A DNA stretch of 64,000 bases from Jatrophihabitans sp. GAS493 (GTDB lineage: Bacteria; Actinomycetota; Actinomycetes; Mycobacteriales; Jatrophihabitantaceae): the NCBI RefSeq assembly GCF_900230215.1, contig NZ_LT907982.1:1860001-1924000 (forward strand). The letters are read 5' to 3'. Each line of letters begins with the position of its first letter. The first letter of the stretch is position 1. This document shows, piece by piece, positions 1 through 9,690 of this stretch. A model generated the notes under the pieces. It saw nothing but the letters and a program-made list of their open reading frames with translations. It was not told where the DNA came from and made no database searches. The position numbers were made by a program, and so were the translations under genes.

Positions 1-1032
1 GATCGCCCGGTTACGTCGGGCCGCTTTCAGCTCCTTCTCCAGCCAGGCCTTCTGGGCCCCGTTGGAGTACCCGCGGACGTAGCTGTTGCCGCCGTCCTGA
101 TACGCGACATCATCGTTGGCCAGGCTGATGATGTGCACCGAACCGACGGTGAAGGAGTACCAGAGCCCTCGGGTGACATCAGTCTGCCCAGGCTGGGTGG
201 GTAGCGAGAAGTACGTCTGATAGGCCTGGTAGCCGATCGGGCCGTTGCCGAGCTCGTTCTCGTGGTTGCCGGCAGCCGGCATCCACGGACGGTTGCGGGC
301 GCTGCGGGAGTTGTTCTCCCAGAAGTCATTCCAGGTTCGCACCCGGTCGTCGGCCAGATTGGCGTAACAGAGGTCGCCGTTGAAGAGGTGGAAGAGCGGC
401 TGCACCCGCTCGATGCCGGCTGTGGTGTCGCCGGCCGCCGGCGATCCGAGGTTGTCGTTGACGTACGGCGGGTTGGCGATGGTGACCCCGGCCGGGGGAA
501 CGTACTTGCGTCCCGTGGTCGGGGTGCCCTGGTCGCCGAAGCTGGTGAAGGTGAAGGGTTGGCGCCCGCGAGGGGCGGTCTGGAACGTCCCGAAGAGCGG
601 CTCGGCACCGTCGTGCACGGCGGCATAGCCGTAGCCGTGCAGGGGAATGAGGCCGTTGATCGCGGCGTGGTAGGCGTAGACGACCTGCCCGGACTTGGCA
701 TCGGTGTAGGTGGTCGCAGTCGCCGGAATCGAGCGGTTGTAGCGCCCATCCTGTTCGCCGAGCAGCACCCGCGGCCGCGTCACCGGCTGCAGCGCGTACC
801 AGGAGACCGTCACCTCGGTCGCGGCGTCGGCTCCGAACTGCAGGTGCAGCCCGTTCACCCGGGGAGTGGTCACCGGGTTGGCCGCGCCGCTCTTGGATGC
901 GGTGATCGGGGCGGCCGCGGCTTCGCTGCCGAGTAGCGGCGCGGCGAGAGTGCCCGCCCCGACAACGCCGGCGGCGGCGAGGAACGAACGGCGGGAGAAT
1001 CCGGAACGGAAGAGTTCTGCGTCATCGGTCAT
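1..1032 (-). CDS. Tat-exported purple acid phosphatase-like metallophosphoesterase (partial, 3' end outside window)
   Basis: Reads leftward from an ATG at 1032 and stays open to base 1, so about 344 N-terminal codons are visible. The N-terminus carries a twin-arginine motif (SRRSFLAAAG), an Ala-rich hydrophobic stretch and a probable cleavage site near AAAAP, so export by Tat is expected. A Fn3-like segment of the purple acid phosphatase type precedes the metal-binding motifs GDQG (about residue 166), GDLCYA (about 218) and GNHE (about 252). The later VxxH and GHxH motifs would lie beyond the window. Family knowledge: dinuclear-metal phosphomonoesterase that releases phosphate from organic esters outside the cell. 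A PHO box 46 bp upstream and the divergent pst genes fit phosphate scavenging. Confidence 0.88.
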   Translation of the reverse strand, partial: MTDDAELFRSGFSRRSFLAAAGVVGAGTLAAPLLGSEAAAAPITASKSGAANPVTTPRVNGLHLQFGADAATEVTVSWYALQPVTRPRVLLGEQDGRYNRSIPATATTYTDAKSGQVVYAYHAAINGLIPLHGYGYAAVHDGAEPLFGTFQTAPRGRQPFTFTSFGDQGTPTTGRKYVPPAGVTIANPPYVNDNLGSPAAGDTTAGIERVQPLFHLFNGDLCYANLADDRVRTWNDFWENNSRSARNRPWMPAAGNHENELGNGPIGYQAYQTYFSLPTQPGQTDVTRGLWYSFTVGSVHIISLANDDVAYQDGGNSYVRGYSNGAQKAWLEKELKAARRNRAI

Positions 1033-1077
1033 GGCGACCACGCTGCCCAAGGCGGAGAGCGCTGACCACAACGAGTC

Positions 1078-1095
1078 GGTGAACATTGCACGAAC
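1078..1095 (-). promoter_or_regulatory. PHO box (PhoP direct repeat) upstream of the phosphatase
   Basis: On the minus strand two 7-mers, GTTCGTG and GTTCACC, start exactly 11 nt apart and end 46 nt before the phosphatase ATG. The actinobacterial PhoP site is built of 11-nt direct-repeat units beginning GTTCACC, so this is a good match by eye. No binding data are available here. Confidence 0.65.
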
Positions 1096-1290
1096 GGCAA
1101 TCGGCAAGCAGCGATCGGGTGATTACGCAGCGCCGATCGGCCGGGTTCGAGTGCCGGATTACGACCAATAAGCCGCCTGCTGTGTGTCCGTTGTTCACTT
1201 TGACGCAAACAGAACACCGGATAGAACACGCATTCTCAGTCTGCCCCAGATGTGACCTCGAGGTCGCGGTCATCGAGATAGGGAAGTTCT

Positions 1291-1761
1291 GTGGATCCTG
1301 CTGACGATCTACCCCAGCGCGCCAGCGCGCCGGCGGCTCGTGTGCATTTTCAACTCTTCGCCGACGCTGCTCCCGGCCACATCCGGTGGCGCCTGCTCAG
1401 CGGCAACCGACGCGAGATCGGCCGCTCGGTCGCCAGCTATGCCGACGCCGATGAATGCCGGGTCCACATCAACTTGATGCTGGCCCAGCTGCCCTTGATG
1501 ACGACCCGCGTGGTGCGGGCCAGTTCAAGCAGTTGGAGCTGGGAGATGCTGCTCGGTACTCAGCTCACTGTCATCAGCGGCCGCCGCTTCGATCGTCAAA
1601 TTCGCTGCGCCCAGGCGCTGGCCCTCTTCCGCGAACTGGCGCCGGAGGCGGTCATCCATCCTGCCGTGATGCCGGCTCTCGCCCGGCGTGGGGGCGGTGA
1701 GCGTGTCGCGCTGCTGCCGGCTCGCGCTGGTGCGGTCCGACTCGGTCGGGCACTTCGCTGA
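1291..1761 (+). CDS. small protein with two YegP/DUF1508-like segments, function unknown
   Basis: GTG start with an AGGGA ribosome-binding site just upstream; 156 residues. It has no signal peptide or membrane segment. Two stretches resemble the tandem YegP (DUF1508) fold: one around FQLFADAAPGHIRWRLLSGN with a following 'ASYADADECRVHINLML' helix, and a weaker one after SSSSWSWEMLLG. This assignment is a weak inference from pattern only. It lies alone between the divergent phosphatase and the PHO box of pstB. The region 1096-1290 before it holds no other gene. The C-terminal 25 residues are Arg/Ala-rich and probably disordered. Confidence 0.55.
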   Translation: MDPADDLPQRASAPAARVHFQLFADAAPGHIRWRLLSGNRREIGRSVASYADADECRVHINLMLAQLPLMTTRVVRASSSSWSWEMLLGTQLTVISGRRFDRQIRCAQALALFRELAPEAVIHPAVMPALARRGGGERVALLPARAGAVRLGRALR

Positions 1762-1778
1762 GCCAGATGTGCGCGTCC

Positions 1779-1796
1779 GTTAATCCCCTGTTCAGG
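1779..1796 (+). promoter_or_regulatory. PHO box upstream of pstB
   Basis: GTTAATC and GTTCAGG begin 11 nt apart in the intergenic gap before pstB, matching the 11-nt unit spacing of actinobacterial PhoP sites. The second repeat deviates from GTTCACC at the last two positions. The site lies about 120 nt upstream of the pstB start chosen here. Confidence 0.55.
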
Positions 1797-1917
1797 TCCG
1801 CTCTGCCTCTTGGTAGCACGTCTGAAGTCAACTCATTTCGCGCGCAATTATGCGTGCCGATCAACCGTGAATGGGTCTGCAATGACTGGTAGCCCACCGG
1901 CCGAAGAAGGAGGCGGA

Positions 1918-2814
1918 ATGCCCGCGAACGACGTGCTGGGCGCATCGCCGTCTGAGACGACCGACGTACTCATGCAGCAGGCGCTCGGGCAGGCGCCACT
2001 GTCGTCTCCCGGCGTCCCGATGTCGCCCCGGCACCGGGACGCGGCGAGTCTGGACGCCCGTGCCATCTCAGCCTGGTTCGGCTCGCGGAAGGTGCTGGAC
2101 CGGGTCTCGCTGCACATGCCGGCCAAGACGGTGACCGCCCTCATCGGGCCGTCCGGCTGCGGAAAGTCCACGTTTCTAAGGATCCTGAACCGAATGCACG
2201 AGTCGGTGCCGTCGGCCAAGCTGGCCGGCGAGGTGCTGCTGAACGGCGAGGACATCTATGACGCCGGGCACCGCATCACCGAGACCCGCAAACGGATCGG
2301 GATGGTCTTCCAGAAGCCGAACCCCTTCCCGGCGATGTCGATCGCCGACAACGTCACCGCCGGTCTGAAGCTCACCGGAACCCGGGTCTCGCGGTCGGAG
2401 AAGGCAGAGCTCATTGAGCGCTGCCTGACCCGGGGCGGACTCTGGAACGAGGTGAAGGACCGCCTCAACACTCCCGGCGCCGCCCTCTCCGGTGGGCAGC
2501 AGCAGCGCCTGTGCATCGCCCGCTCGCTGGCCGTCGAGCCGGAGATTCTCCTTATGGACGAACCCTGTTCCGCTCTCGACCCGACCTCCACGCACCGCAT
2601 CGAACAGACGATCGCCGAGCTGGCCCCGGACGTCACCATCGTGATCGTCACCCACAACATGCAGCAGGCGGCCCGGGTATCTCAGCAGTGCGCCTTCTTC
2701 CTGGCCTCGCAGGGCACCCCCGGCGTGATCGTCGAGTCCGGCGACACGTCGCAGATCTTCGGTGAGCCGAAGGACCAGCGCACCTTCGACTACGTCAACG
2801 GACGGTTCGGCTAG
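1918..2814 (+). CDS. pstB: phosphate ABC transporter ATP-binding protein
   Basis: 298 residues from the ATG at 1918, chosen because AAGGAGG lies four bases upstream. In-frame ATGs at 1882 and further upstream are possible but have no such site. PstB powers high-affinity phosphate import on the cytoplasmic face. Walker [10 protein letters not shown] is at about residue 77, followed by the PstB-typical Q-loop segment [13 protein letters not shown], signature LSGGQQQR, Walker [14 protein letters not shown] and switch IVTHN. It has a longer N-terminal leader (about 45 residues) than usual PstB. The stop is 2 bp from pstC. Gene order B-C-A followed by the binding protein is unlike the common S-C-A-B order, and no phoU is present in the window. 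Confidence 0.96.
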   Translation: MPANDVLGASPSETTDVLMQQALGQAPLSSPGVPMSPRHRDAASLDARAISAWFGSRKVLDRVSLHMPAKTVTALIGPSGCGKSTFLRILNRMHESVPSAKLAGEVLLNGEDIYDAGHRITETRKRIGMVFQKPNPFPAMSIADNVTAGLKLTGTRVSRSEKAELIERCLTRGGLWNEVKDRLNTPGAALSGGQQQRLCIARSLAVEPEILLMDEPCSALDPTSTHRIEQTIAELAPDVTIVIVTHNMQQAARVSQQCAFFLASQGTPGVIVESGDTSQIFGEPKDQRTFDYVNGRFG

Positions 2815-2816
2815 CC

Positions 2817-3872
2817 ATGACGCTCACGGTCGAAGAGGAGCTGGAGGAGCCAGAAGACTCACGGGCTGGGGTCGACGCGGCTCCTCTGGCGCAGGACGAC
2901 GACGTTCCACGGTCGATCGATCCTGGTTTGACGAGGTCGGATCACATCTTCCGCGGCACCGCCCGTGGCGTGGGGGCGCTCGTCCTGGTACTGACCGGGT
3001 CCATTGGCATCTTCCTCGGTTATCAGCTGATTCCGACTATTCGTCACTACGGGTTCAGCTTCTTCACCGAGACCCAGTGGCTGCCGGCGCGGGACAAGGT
3101 CGGTATCGCCGCGGTCCTGGTCGGCTCGATCCAGATCGCCTTCATCGCGCTGCTGATCGCGTTCCCGATCGCCTTAACGACCGCGGTCTTCATCAGTGAA
3201 TACGCACCGCGGTGGGCGAAAGCTACCCTCGTCGCACTCATCGACCTGATGGCCGCGATCCCGAGTGTCGTCTTTGGCTTCTGGGGCGTGAAGGTGCTGC
3301 AGCCGCACGCCATCTACGTGTCCCGGTGGATCAGCCAGCATTTCAGCTGGATTCCGTTCTTCAAGGTGCACACCGATCCGAACGCCGCCACCTGGGCCTC
3401 GGGCCTGTTCGTCGGGTCGGCGTTCACCGCAGGCTTGATTGTCGGCATCATGATCATTCCGCTCGCCTGCGCGGTGATGCGCGGGGTCTTCGCACAGGCA
3501 CCCATTGGCGAGCGGGAGGCCGCCATTGCACTCGGATCGACCCGCTGGGGAATGATCCGGGCCGTGGTACTCCCGTTCGGACGGGGCGGGATCATCGGCG
3601 GCACCATGCTCGCGCTCGGCCGCGCACTGGGCGAGACGGTCGCGGTGCTGCTCATCATCAACCCACAGAACGAGATCAAGCTCAGTGTCCTTACGCAGGG
3701 CACCAACACGATCTCGGCCCTGATCGCCGATCTCTTCGGCGACGCCACGAAAGTTCAACTCTCCGCTCTGCTGGCGGCGGGTTTCGTCCTCTTCGCGATG
3801 ACGCTCTGCGTCAACACCGTGGCCGCCATCTTCGTCAACCGCAGCAGGAGTGGAGCGGGTACCGATGCCTAG
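2817..3872 (+). CDS. pstC: phosphate ABC transporter permease PstC
   Basis: 351 residues, ATG two bases after the pstB stop, so translationally coupled. An acidic N-terminal tail of about 45 residues precedes six predicted transmembrane helices. The EAA loop that docks on PstB reads EREAAIALGSTRWG near residue 237, followed by GRALGETVAVLLI, both typical of PstC. Together with PstA it forms the phosphate channel. The stop overlaps the start of pstA. Confidence 0.96.
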   Translation: MTLTVEEELEEPEDSRAGVDAAPLAQDDDVPRSIDPGLTRSDHIFRGTARGVGALVLVLTGSIGIFLGYQLIPTIRHYGFSFFTETQWLPARDKVGIAAVLVGSIQIAFIALLIAFPIALTTAVFISEYAPRWAKATLVALIDLMAAIPSVVFGFWGVKVLQPHAIYVSRWISQHFSWIPFFKVHTDPNAATWASGLFVGSAFTAGLIVGIMIIPLACAVMRGVFAQAPIGEREAAIALGSTRWGMIRAVVLPFGRGGIIGGTMLALGRALGETVAVLLIINPQNEIKLSVLTQGTNTISALIADLFGDATKVQLSALLAAGFVLFAMTLCVNTVAAIFVNRSRSGAGTDA

Positions 3873-5019
3873 CGAACCGGCCGTCAGCACGCCGACGCAG
3901 AACCCGTACGAAGTGCAGAACCCGTACGAAGTGCGCCCAGCGATCGCGCGCTCGGCGCCTGCGCCGGCTGCTCCGGCTGATGTCCCGCGAGTCATCGGTG
4001 GCGCATCGGTGGACGATCGAGCCTCGCTCCTCGGAGCGGCGATCGGTTCGCTGGCGGTGACCTGGCTGCTCTACGAGGAGATTTTGGCCTGGAGTGGTCT
4101 CATCGGCTTCCTCGCTTGCTGGTGGGTGGCCTTTCTACTGCTGTATCTAGTCGTTAGTTCGATCGCCAACCCTGCACCGGTAGTGGTTGATCGGCTGGCG
4201 GCGGCGGTCATGACCAGCGGTGGGGCGCTCGTGCTTGCCTCGCTGGCCAGCGTCATCTTCCATATCTTTCAGAAGGGCTGGGCCGCCCTACACCATGTGA
4301 ACTTCTACACCCAGGACATGGCCGGCGTTCGACCGACGGCTCCGCTGACGCAGGGGGGCATCTCCCACGCGATTGTCGGATCGATCATCATGGTGACGAT
4401 CGCGGTCGTGATCTCGCTCCCGCTCGGCATCGGAACCGCGGTCTACATGACCGAGGTCGGCGGGCGCTTGTCACGTATCGTCCGCACCGTCGTCGAGGCG
4501 ATGACTGCGCTGCCAGACATCCTGGCCGGCCTGTTTGTGTACACGGTCCTGATCCTGCTGCTCGGCGGGCAGCGCAACGGTCTCGCCGCAGCCGTGGCGC
4601 TCTCCGTCACCGCGACACCGATCATCGCCCGCTCGGCCGAAGTCGTGCTGCGAGTGGTACCGGGCGGTCTGCGCGAGGCCGGGATGGCCCTCGGCGCCTC
4701 GCAGTGGCAGACCGTGCGCCGTGTCGTGCTCCCCACAGCCCGATCCGGGCTTGCCACCTCACTGATCCTCGGCGTTGCCCGCATCTCCGGTGAGACGGCA
4801 CCACTGCTCATTGTCTCGGCCCCGTCTACCTACTTCAACGCGAACCCTACGGACCTTCCGATGAATTCGCTGCCGCTCTTCATCATCACCGGAATTCGCA
4901 GCGGCCAGCCGTTGGCGATCCAGCGGGCCTACGGCGCCAGTGCGCTGCTGCTCACGATCGTGCTCGTGCTCTTTGTCGTCGCGCGACTGCTGGCCCGCGG
5001 CAAGGCCGGTCGTAGCTAG
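3865..5019 (+). CDS. pstA: phosphate ABC transporter permease PstA
   Basis: 384 residues from ATG 3865, which overlaps the pstC stop and has GGAG 9 bases upstream. A GTG at 3850 is an alternative. It is about 90 residues longer than usual PstA because an N-terminal soluble segment and two extra helices (about 55-100) precede the permease core. The core has the EAA loop LREAGMALGASQWQTVRRVV and GVARISGETAPLL. The soluble tail contains a tandem QNPYEV repeat encoded by an exact 18-bp duplication at 3898-3933. It pairs with PstC to form the transmembrane pore. Confidence 0.95.
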   Translation: MPSEPAVSTPTQNPYEVQNPYEVRPAIARSAPAPAAPADVPRVIGGASVDDRASLLGAAIGSLAVTWLLYEEILAWSGLIGFLACWWVAFLLLYLVVSSIANPAPVVVDRLAAAVMTSGGALVLASLASVIFHIFQKGWAALHHVNFYTQDMAGVRPTAPLTQGGISHAIVGSIIMVTIAVVISLPLGIGTAVYMTEVGGRLSRIVRTVVEAMTALPDILAGLFVYTVLILLLGGQRNGLAAAVALSVTATPIIARSAEVVLRVVPGGLREAGMALGASQWQTVRRVVLPTARSGLATSLILGVARISGETAPLLIVSAPSTYFNANPTDLPMNSLPLFIITGIRSGQPLAIQRAYGASALLLTIVLVLFVVARLLARGKAGRS

Positions 5020-5074
5020 TCACGCAATTCTCTGCTCGTCCCGTCCGTCGATTCGTCCTAGTCAGGAAGTTGCA

Positions 5075-6772
5075 ATGTCCAGACCTTCGCGGTTCAACCG
5101 CCGCCCGCAGCGGGCTGACGCCCGCTTCGCCACGGCGCAGCGAGTGGGTGCCGTCCTGCTCGCCGTAGCTGCGACTCTGCTGCCGATCCACTCGGCCTCA
5201 GCGGCCAGCACCGCGCAGATTCTAGGCACCGGTTCGTCCTGGTCGGCCAATGCGATCAACCAGTGGATCGCCGACGTCCACGCGCAGGGCCTCCAGGTGG
5301 TGTACACCCCGGTGGGTTCAGCCCAGGGCCGGACCGACTACGCCGCCTACCAGAACGATTTCGCCGGCAGCGACATCGGCTACCAGGGCACCGACTCGCA
5401 GTCCGGTGCGCAGGACGTCTCCAATCGACCGTATGCCTACCTTCCGGTGGCGGCTGGCGGTACGGCGTTCCCTTACCAGATCGTGGTAGGCGGAAAGCGA
5501 ATCACGAACCTCCGCCTCTCTGGCCCGACACTGGCTGGCATCTTCACCGGGCAGATCACCAACTGGAACGACCCCACGATCACCAAGGACAACAACGGTG
5601 TGAAACTCCCGTCTAAGACCATCATCCCGGTGGTGCACTCCGAAGGTGCCGGTTCCACAGCGCAGTTCACCCGCTACCTCGCCACCGAGTTTCCAGCCCT
5701 GTGGAACAGTTTCAACGGCTCCCCGGGAATGACCGAGTACTACCCGGTGAAGGGGCACATGGTTGCGGCCAGCGGCTCCGACGGCGTTATGAACTATGTG
5801 ACGTCCAAAGCCGGTGACGGCACGATCAGCTACGACGAGTACTCCTACGCGCTCGGGGCGGGCTACCCGGTCGCCAAGATCGAGAACAAGGCGGGGGTCT
5901 TTACTCTGCCGACGCAGTTCAACGACGCGGTGGCCCTGACCCAGGCCCAGATCAATATGAACCCGGCGTCACCGGACTACCTGCTGCAGAACCTCGACAA
6001 GGTCTATACATACTCCGACCCGCGAACATATCCGCTCTCGTCGTACTCCTATGCGATCATCCCGACAGACCCTAACGATTCGCGGATGACGGTCAGCAAG
6101 CGTCAGACGCTGGTGGACTTTCTCTCTTACTCCATCTGTACCGGGCAATCCGAACTCGGGCCGATCGGCTACTCGTCCCTTCCGCTGAACCTTGTCCAGG
6201 CCGGCTTTACCCAGATCGCCAAGTTGCAGACGTCGGACAAAAAGGTGACGCTGAGCGCCAAGCCAATCGCAACTTGCCACAACCCGACCTTTGATCCGGC
6301 CAAGCCCACCAGCAACAAGCTGGCGCTGATCGCGCCGATGCCTCCGGCGTGTGATCACGCCGGCCGCGGTCCCTGCGGCGATGACACCAGCACGGGCGCG
6401 GCGAACAACTCGCCCACGGCGACCACGGGCAAGACCGCCAGCACCTCGAACTCCGGCAAGGTCGCCGAGGCAGGCTCCCTCACGAACACAGCGGGCGCGG
6501 CGACCGGCGGAGGTGCCGGTGCCGGTGCCGCGAAGGCGACGAAGGCAGCGGCAATCGATCCGGAGACAGGACAGCCGGTCTCTGATTCGAGTGGCGACGG
6601 GTCAGGCGCCGATTCGACCGTGGCCCCGACCGGTGCGGAGCTTGCGGCATATAAGAGCCCGAGCAGCAACACTCCATACGCCTATCTGGCCGGCGTGATG
6701 CTCCTGCTGGTTCTCGTGGTGCCCCCGCTGGTAATGCGGCGACTGCGGCGTCCGAACGGCGACACGCGATGA
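5075..6772 (+). CDS. tail-anchored PstS-like phosphate-binding protein
   Basis: 565 residues from ATG 5075, preceded by AGGAAG; an upstream in-frame start at 4940 would overlap pstA. Signal peptide about 1-44 (cut near SASA/AS), then a PstS-like two-lobe fold beginning GTGSSWSANAINQWI. Recognisable lobe motifs are FAGSDIGYQG, LSGPTLAGIFTGQITNWNDP and HSEGAGSTAQFTRYL, the last two close to PstS phosphate-contact segments. Residues about 430-530 form a Ser/Thr/Ala/Gly linker, then one transmembrane helix (about 535-553) and an Arg-rich tail. Anchoring by a C-terminal helix instead of a lipobox is unusual for PstS. Position directly after pstA suggests it is the transporter's ligand-binding partner. 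Confidence 0.88.
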   Translation: MSRPSRFNRRPQRADARFATAQRVGAVLLAVAATLLPIHSASAASTAQILGTGSSWSANAINQWIADVHAQGLQVVYTPVGSAQGRTDYAAYQNDFAGSDIGYQGTDSQSGAQDVSNRPYAYLPVAAGGTAFPYQIVVGGKRITNLRLSGPTLAGIFTGQITNWNDPTITKDNNGVKLPSKTIIPVVHSEGAGSTAQFTRYLATEFPALWNSFNGSPGMTEYYPVKGHMVAASGSDGVMNYVTSKAGDGTISYDEYSYALGAGYPVAKIENKAGVFTLPTQFNDAVALTQAQINMNPASPDYLLQNLDKVYTYSDPRTYPLSSYSYAIIPTDPNDSRMTVSKRQTLVDFLSYSICTGQSELGPIGYSSLPLNLVQAGFTQIAKLQTSDKKVTLSAKPIATCHNPTFDPAKPTSNKLALIAPMPPACDHAGRGPCGDDTSTGAANNSPTATTGKTASTSNSGKVAEAGSLTNTAGAATGGGAGAGAAKATKAAAIDPETGQPVSDSSGDGSGADSTVAPTGAELAAYKSPSSNTPYAYLAGVMLLLVLVVPPLVMRRLRRPNGDTR

Positions 6773-9690
6773 CCCGTCGCCGCAGACCACGCCCGGCAGT
6801 GGGTGCCGCTTCTTCGCGGTTGGGAGTGCTCGCCATCGTTGCCGCCTTCGTTGCCACCACTGGTCTCGTCGGAGCATCTGGATCGCTGTCCACGGCGGCC
6901 GCGGCTACCCCGACGGGGTTCACGACACCTGCGCCGATCGAGATGACCCGAACCCATCTCGTCGACGGGAAGGAAGATCCAGTAGACACCCGCAACGTCA
7001 CGCTGAAGGTCGACGTGACGAAGGATCTCTACGACCAGCAGCGCATCGCGGTCAGCTGGGCGGGTGCCCACCCGAGCGGGCATGTGAGCTTGAACCCAAA
7101 TGCTTCGCAGGCCTACACGGCGGAGTACCCGATGGTGCTGCTGCAGTGCCGTGACGTGCCGGGCAGCAATGGTGTGATCAACACGGCGAACCCGGAGGTC
7201 GATCCCACGACGTGTTGGTCACCCTCAACCGGCAGCCGAACTCAGCTGAACGTGGCAACCTTCGACGACACGGTGAAGCCGCCAGCTTTCGTGGACACGC
7301 TGCCGGCCTGGCGGCTCGATCGCTACGCCGACCCCGCTGATCGGGTTCAGTACGCACACGAACCCGCATCCACATCTCCGCTGTGCCCCGACTCGGCGGA
7401 TAACCCCGCGGAGTACCGGCTTCCCTTTGTCGCCGCTGACGGCACCAAGTACTACGGCTCAGGCATCGGCGCGACGAACACGGCCTGTGGGCCGCAGCCG
7501 CCGGAGGCTGCGGCGCAGGCCGATGGGTCGGTCTCCAACCTTCCCGACAACTCCACCTTCGCCACCACCAATGCCGACGGGACGGGGTCTGCCCTCTTCA
7601 GCGTGCGGAACTCGCACAGCAATGCGTCCCTGGGTTGCTCGGTGACCGTGGCCTGCTCGATGGTCGCGATTCCGATCATGGGTATCAGCTGCGATGGTGG
7701 CGCAGGGTTGCCGGCGGCTGATTTGCCGAAGCCGACCGACGACGATCCCTGGTACGGCGACGTTGATCCGACCCGCCTGCAGGATGCCGAGCGAATCTGC
7801 GAGAACACGGGCATCTACGCGCCGGGTAGCCAGTTCGGTAACTCGTCGGTGGCCAGCTATGCCGTCGAAGGGGCGCTGTGGTGGAGTGCCTCCAACTGGC
7901 GCAATCGCATCGTGGTGCCGCTGACCTTCGCACCCGCTGCCGACGTCTGCCAGAACACCAAACAGAGTCTGGCGGTCTACGGCTCCGAACTGCTCGCCGC
8001 CGCCACGGCGTCCTGGTCGGCGCACTTCTGCGCGGACAGCGCAACCCGTCCCTTCACACACGTTCAGCAGCCGGAGCCGCAGGCCCGCCGAACGCTGGCG
8101 GCGAACGATCCTAAGCAGGTCGGCAGTGTGGAGGCGGCATTTACCAGCTACGCGCCCGATACGCCCTACTCCAGAGCGACCGTGCAAGCTCCGGTGGCGG
8201 CGACCGGGTTCGCGATCAGTTACACCATCGACGACAGTTCGAAGAGTCCATATACATCGCTTCGTCTTACGCCGCGACTGCTCGCCAAGTTGATGACTGA
8301 GTCCTATCCGTCACTCGTCGAGGCCACCGACACCAGCAGCAACGGATGGTCCTACCAGTTCCCCGGAACGAAGCAGGTCTCCACCGCCCTGCGGCGCAAT
8401 CCACTGAACATCACCAAGGATCCGGAGTTCATCGCACTCAACCCAGGCATCCCGGACTCTGTGGATTCGGCCGCCGCGTCGACGCTCATCTCGCTCGGCA
8501 CCAATTCGGATGTAGTTCGTGCACTCACCGCCTACATCAATGCCGATCCCGAGGCCCGCGCTTGGCTGGATGGCCGCCCCGACCCGTGGGGCATGGTGGT
8601 CAACCCAGCGTATGAAGGAATCTCGCTGCCGGTTGACGCCTGGCCACTGGACGACACCTGGACGCCCTCGGTTCGCGCCGGCGGTGCCTGCCGAGCGCTC
8701 GATCCGCAGCCGGCCTACCTTCCGCTGGTCAGCTCACCGCTGCAGCATCTCACTGATGTCGCGCAAGCGCTGGTTTACTCGTGGCCATCGAGCCAGGTCG
8801 GCTGTGGTGAGGTCGACGGCACCTCCGGCCAGCAGGTGTTCCGCTACACCCGCGAGCCGATCCAAATTCCCGGCCGCCGTTTCCTCATCGGGCTGACGTC
8901 GCTGTCGGAGGCCGAGCACGATCAACTGCATCTGGCCGCCCTGCAGTCGCAGTCCACCCAGAACCCCGAGGCCATCTTCTCGAACTCGACCGGACGGACC
9001 TTCGTTGAGCCGTCCTCGACCTCGCTGGCGGCTGCGGCGCACCTGCTCACCTATGACTCCGCAACCATGACCTGGCCGACGAACTACAGTGCGATGCGCA
9101 CCAGCAAGGCCGGCGCGACTGCATACCCGGGCTTCATGCTCGTGTACGCGGACATCCCCACCACCGATCTTCCGTCCGGCGACGGGGCGGCCTATGCGAC
9201 CTTGCTGGACTATCTGGTCGGCGCCGGCCAGATAGTGGGGGTGAGCTTCGGTGACCTGCCAGCCGGGTTCCTGCCCATGACGGCAGCGAATGGCCTTGGT
9301 GCCGAGGCCGTGTACACCCTCCGTGCGGCAGCAGCCGTGCGACAGCAGACGGGTCAGGTTCCGCCGCTCGTGCAGGGAGCCGCCGCGCAGCAGCCGCGGT
9401 CGGTTGCGCAGGAGATCACGCCACCGCCGTCGCTTCCGCAGACCGTGGTCGCCGCACAGGCACCGGTCGGAAACACCGTGGTTGGCCCGAGCGTACCGAG
9501 CAGTTCGCCGTCAACGCCGGCTCCGCAGCTTTCGGTCAAGCCGGCCGCGCTTGAATCCAAGGGGAAGACGTCGAGCAGCGCGACCGCCATGGTGATGGTG
9601 CTGCTGATCGTCCTGCTCGGTCTGCTGCTACTCGGCCCGCTCGGTGTACCGCTGATGATCGGGATCCAGCGGTCGAGGTCGGGCCGATGA
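6769..9690 (+). CDS. large anchored exported protein with a PstS-like segment
   Basis: 973 residues; ATGA overlap with the preceding gene. Signal peptide about 1-46, large extracellular part, Pro/Ser-rich stalk about 860-930, then a C-terminal helix (about 940-962) and RSRSGR. A central stretch, VAATGFAISYTID through LRLTPRLLAKLMTESY and NPLNITKDPEFIALNPG, parallels the neighbour's VAAGGTAFPYQI / LRLSGPTLAGIFTGQI / DPTITKD, so a PstS-like lobe is inferred. The first 400 residues are Cys-containing and match nothing I recognise. Coupling to the PstS-like gene and the sortase-fold gene suggests an envelope complex serving phosphate capture. The molecular role is unknown. Confidence 0.72.
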   Translation: MTRRRRPRPAVGAASSRLGVLAIVAAFVATTGLVGASGSLSTAAAATPTGFTTPAPIEMTRTHLVDGKEDPVDTRNVTLKVDVTKDLYDQQRIAVSWAGAHPSGHVSLNPNASQAYTAEYPMVLLQCRDVPGSNGVINTANPEVDPTTCWSPSTGSRTQLNVATFDDTVKPPAFVDTLPAWRLDRYADPADRVQYAHEPASTSPLCPDSADNPAEYRLPFVAADGTKYYGSGIGATNTACGPQPPEAAAQADGSVSNLPDNSTFATTNADGTGSALFSVRNSHSNASLGCSVTVACSMVAIPIMGISCDGGAGLPAADLPKPTDDDPWYGDVDPTRLQDAERICENTGIYAPGSQFGNSSVASYAVEGALWWSASNWRNRIVVPLTFAPAADVCQNTKQSLAVYGSELLAAATASWSAHFCADSATRPFTHVQQPEPQARRTLAANDPKQVGSVEAAFTSYAPDTPYSRATVQAPVAATGFAISYTIDDSSKSPYTSLRLTPRLLAKLMTESYPSLVEATDTSSNGWSYQFPGTKQVSTALRRNPLNITKDPEFIALNPGIPDSVDSAAASTLISLGTNSDVVRALTAYINADPEARAWLDGRPDPWGMVVNPAYEGISLPVDAWPLDDTWTPSVRAGGACRALDPQPAYLPLVSSPLQHLTDVAQALVYSWPSSQVGCGEVDGTSGQQVFRYTREPIQIPGRRFLIGLTSLSEAEHDQLHLAALQSQSTQNPEAIFSNSTGRTFVEPSSTSLAAAAHLLTYDSATMTWPTNYSAMRTSKAGATAYPGFMLVYADIPTTDLPSGDGAAYATLLDYLVGAGQIVGVSFGDLPAGFLPMTAANGLGAEAVYTLRAAAAVRQQTGQVPPLVQGAAAQQPRSVAQEITPPPSLPQTVVAAQAPVGNTVVGPSVPSSSPSTPAPQLSVKPAALESKGKTSSSATAMVMVLLIVLLGLLLLGPLGVPLMIGIQRSRSGR

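Noticed and set aside
262-936. Plus-strand 224-codon frame at the left edge
   Set aside because: It is the complement of the purple acid phosphatase, which shows a Tat signal and metal-binding motifs in the minus frame.
1190-1210. GTTCACT near 1192 as a further PHO box
   Set aside because: No second unit 11 nt away on either side; the upstream 7-mer (GTGTGTC) matches poorly.
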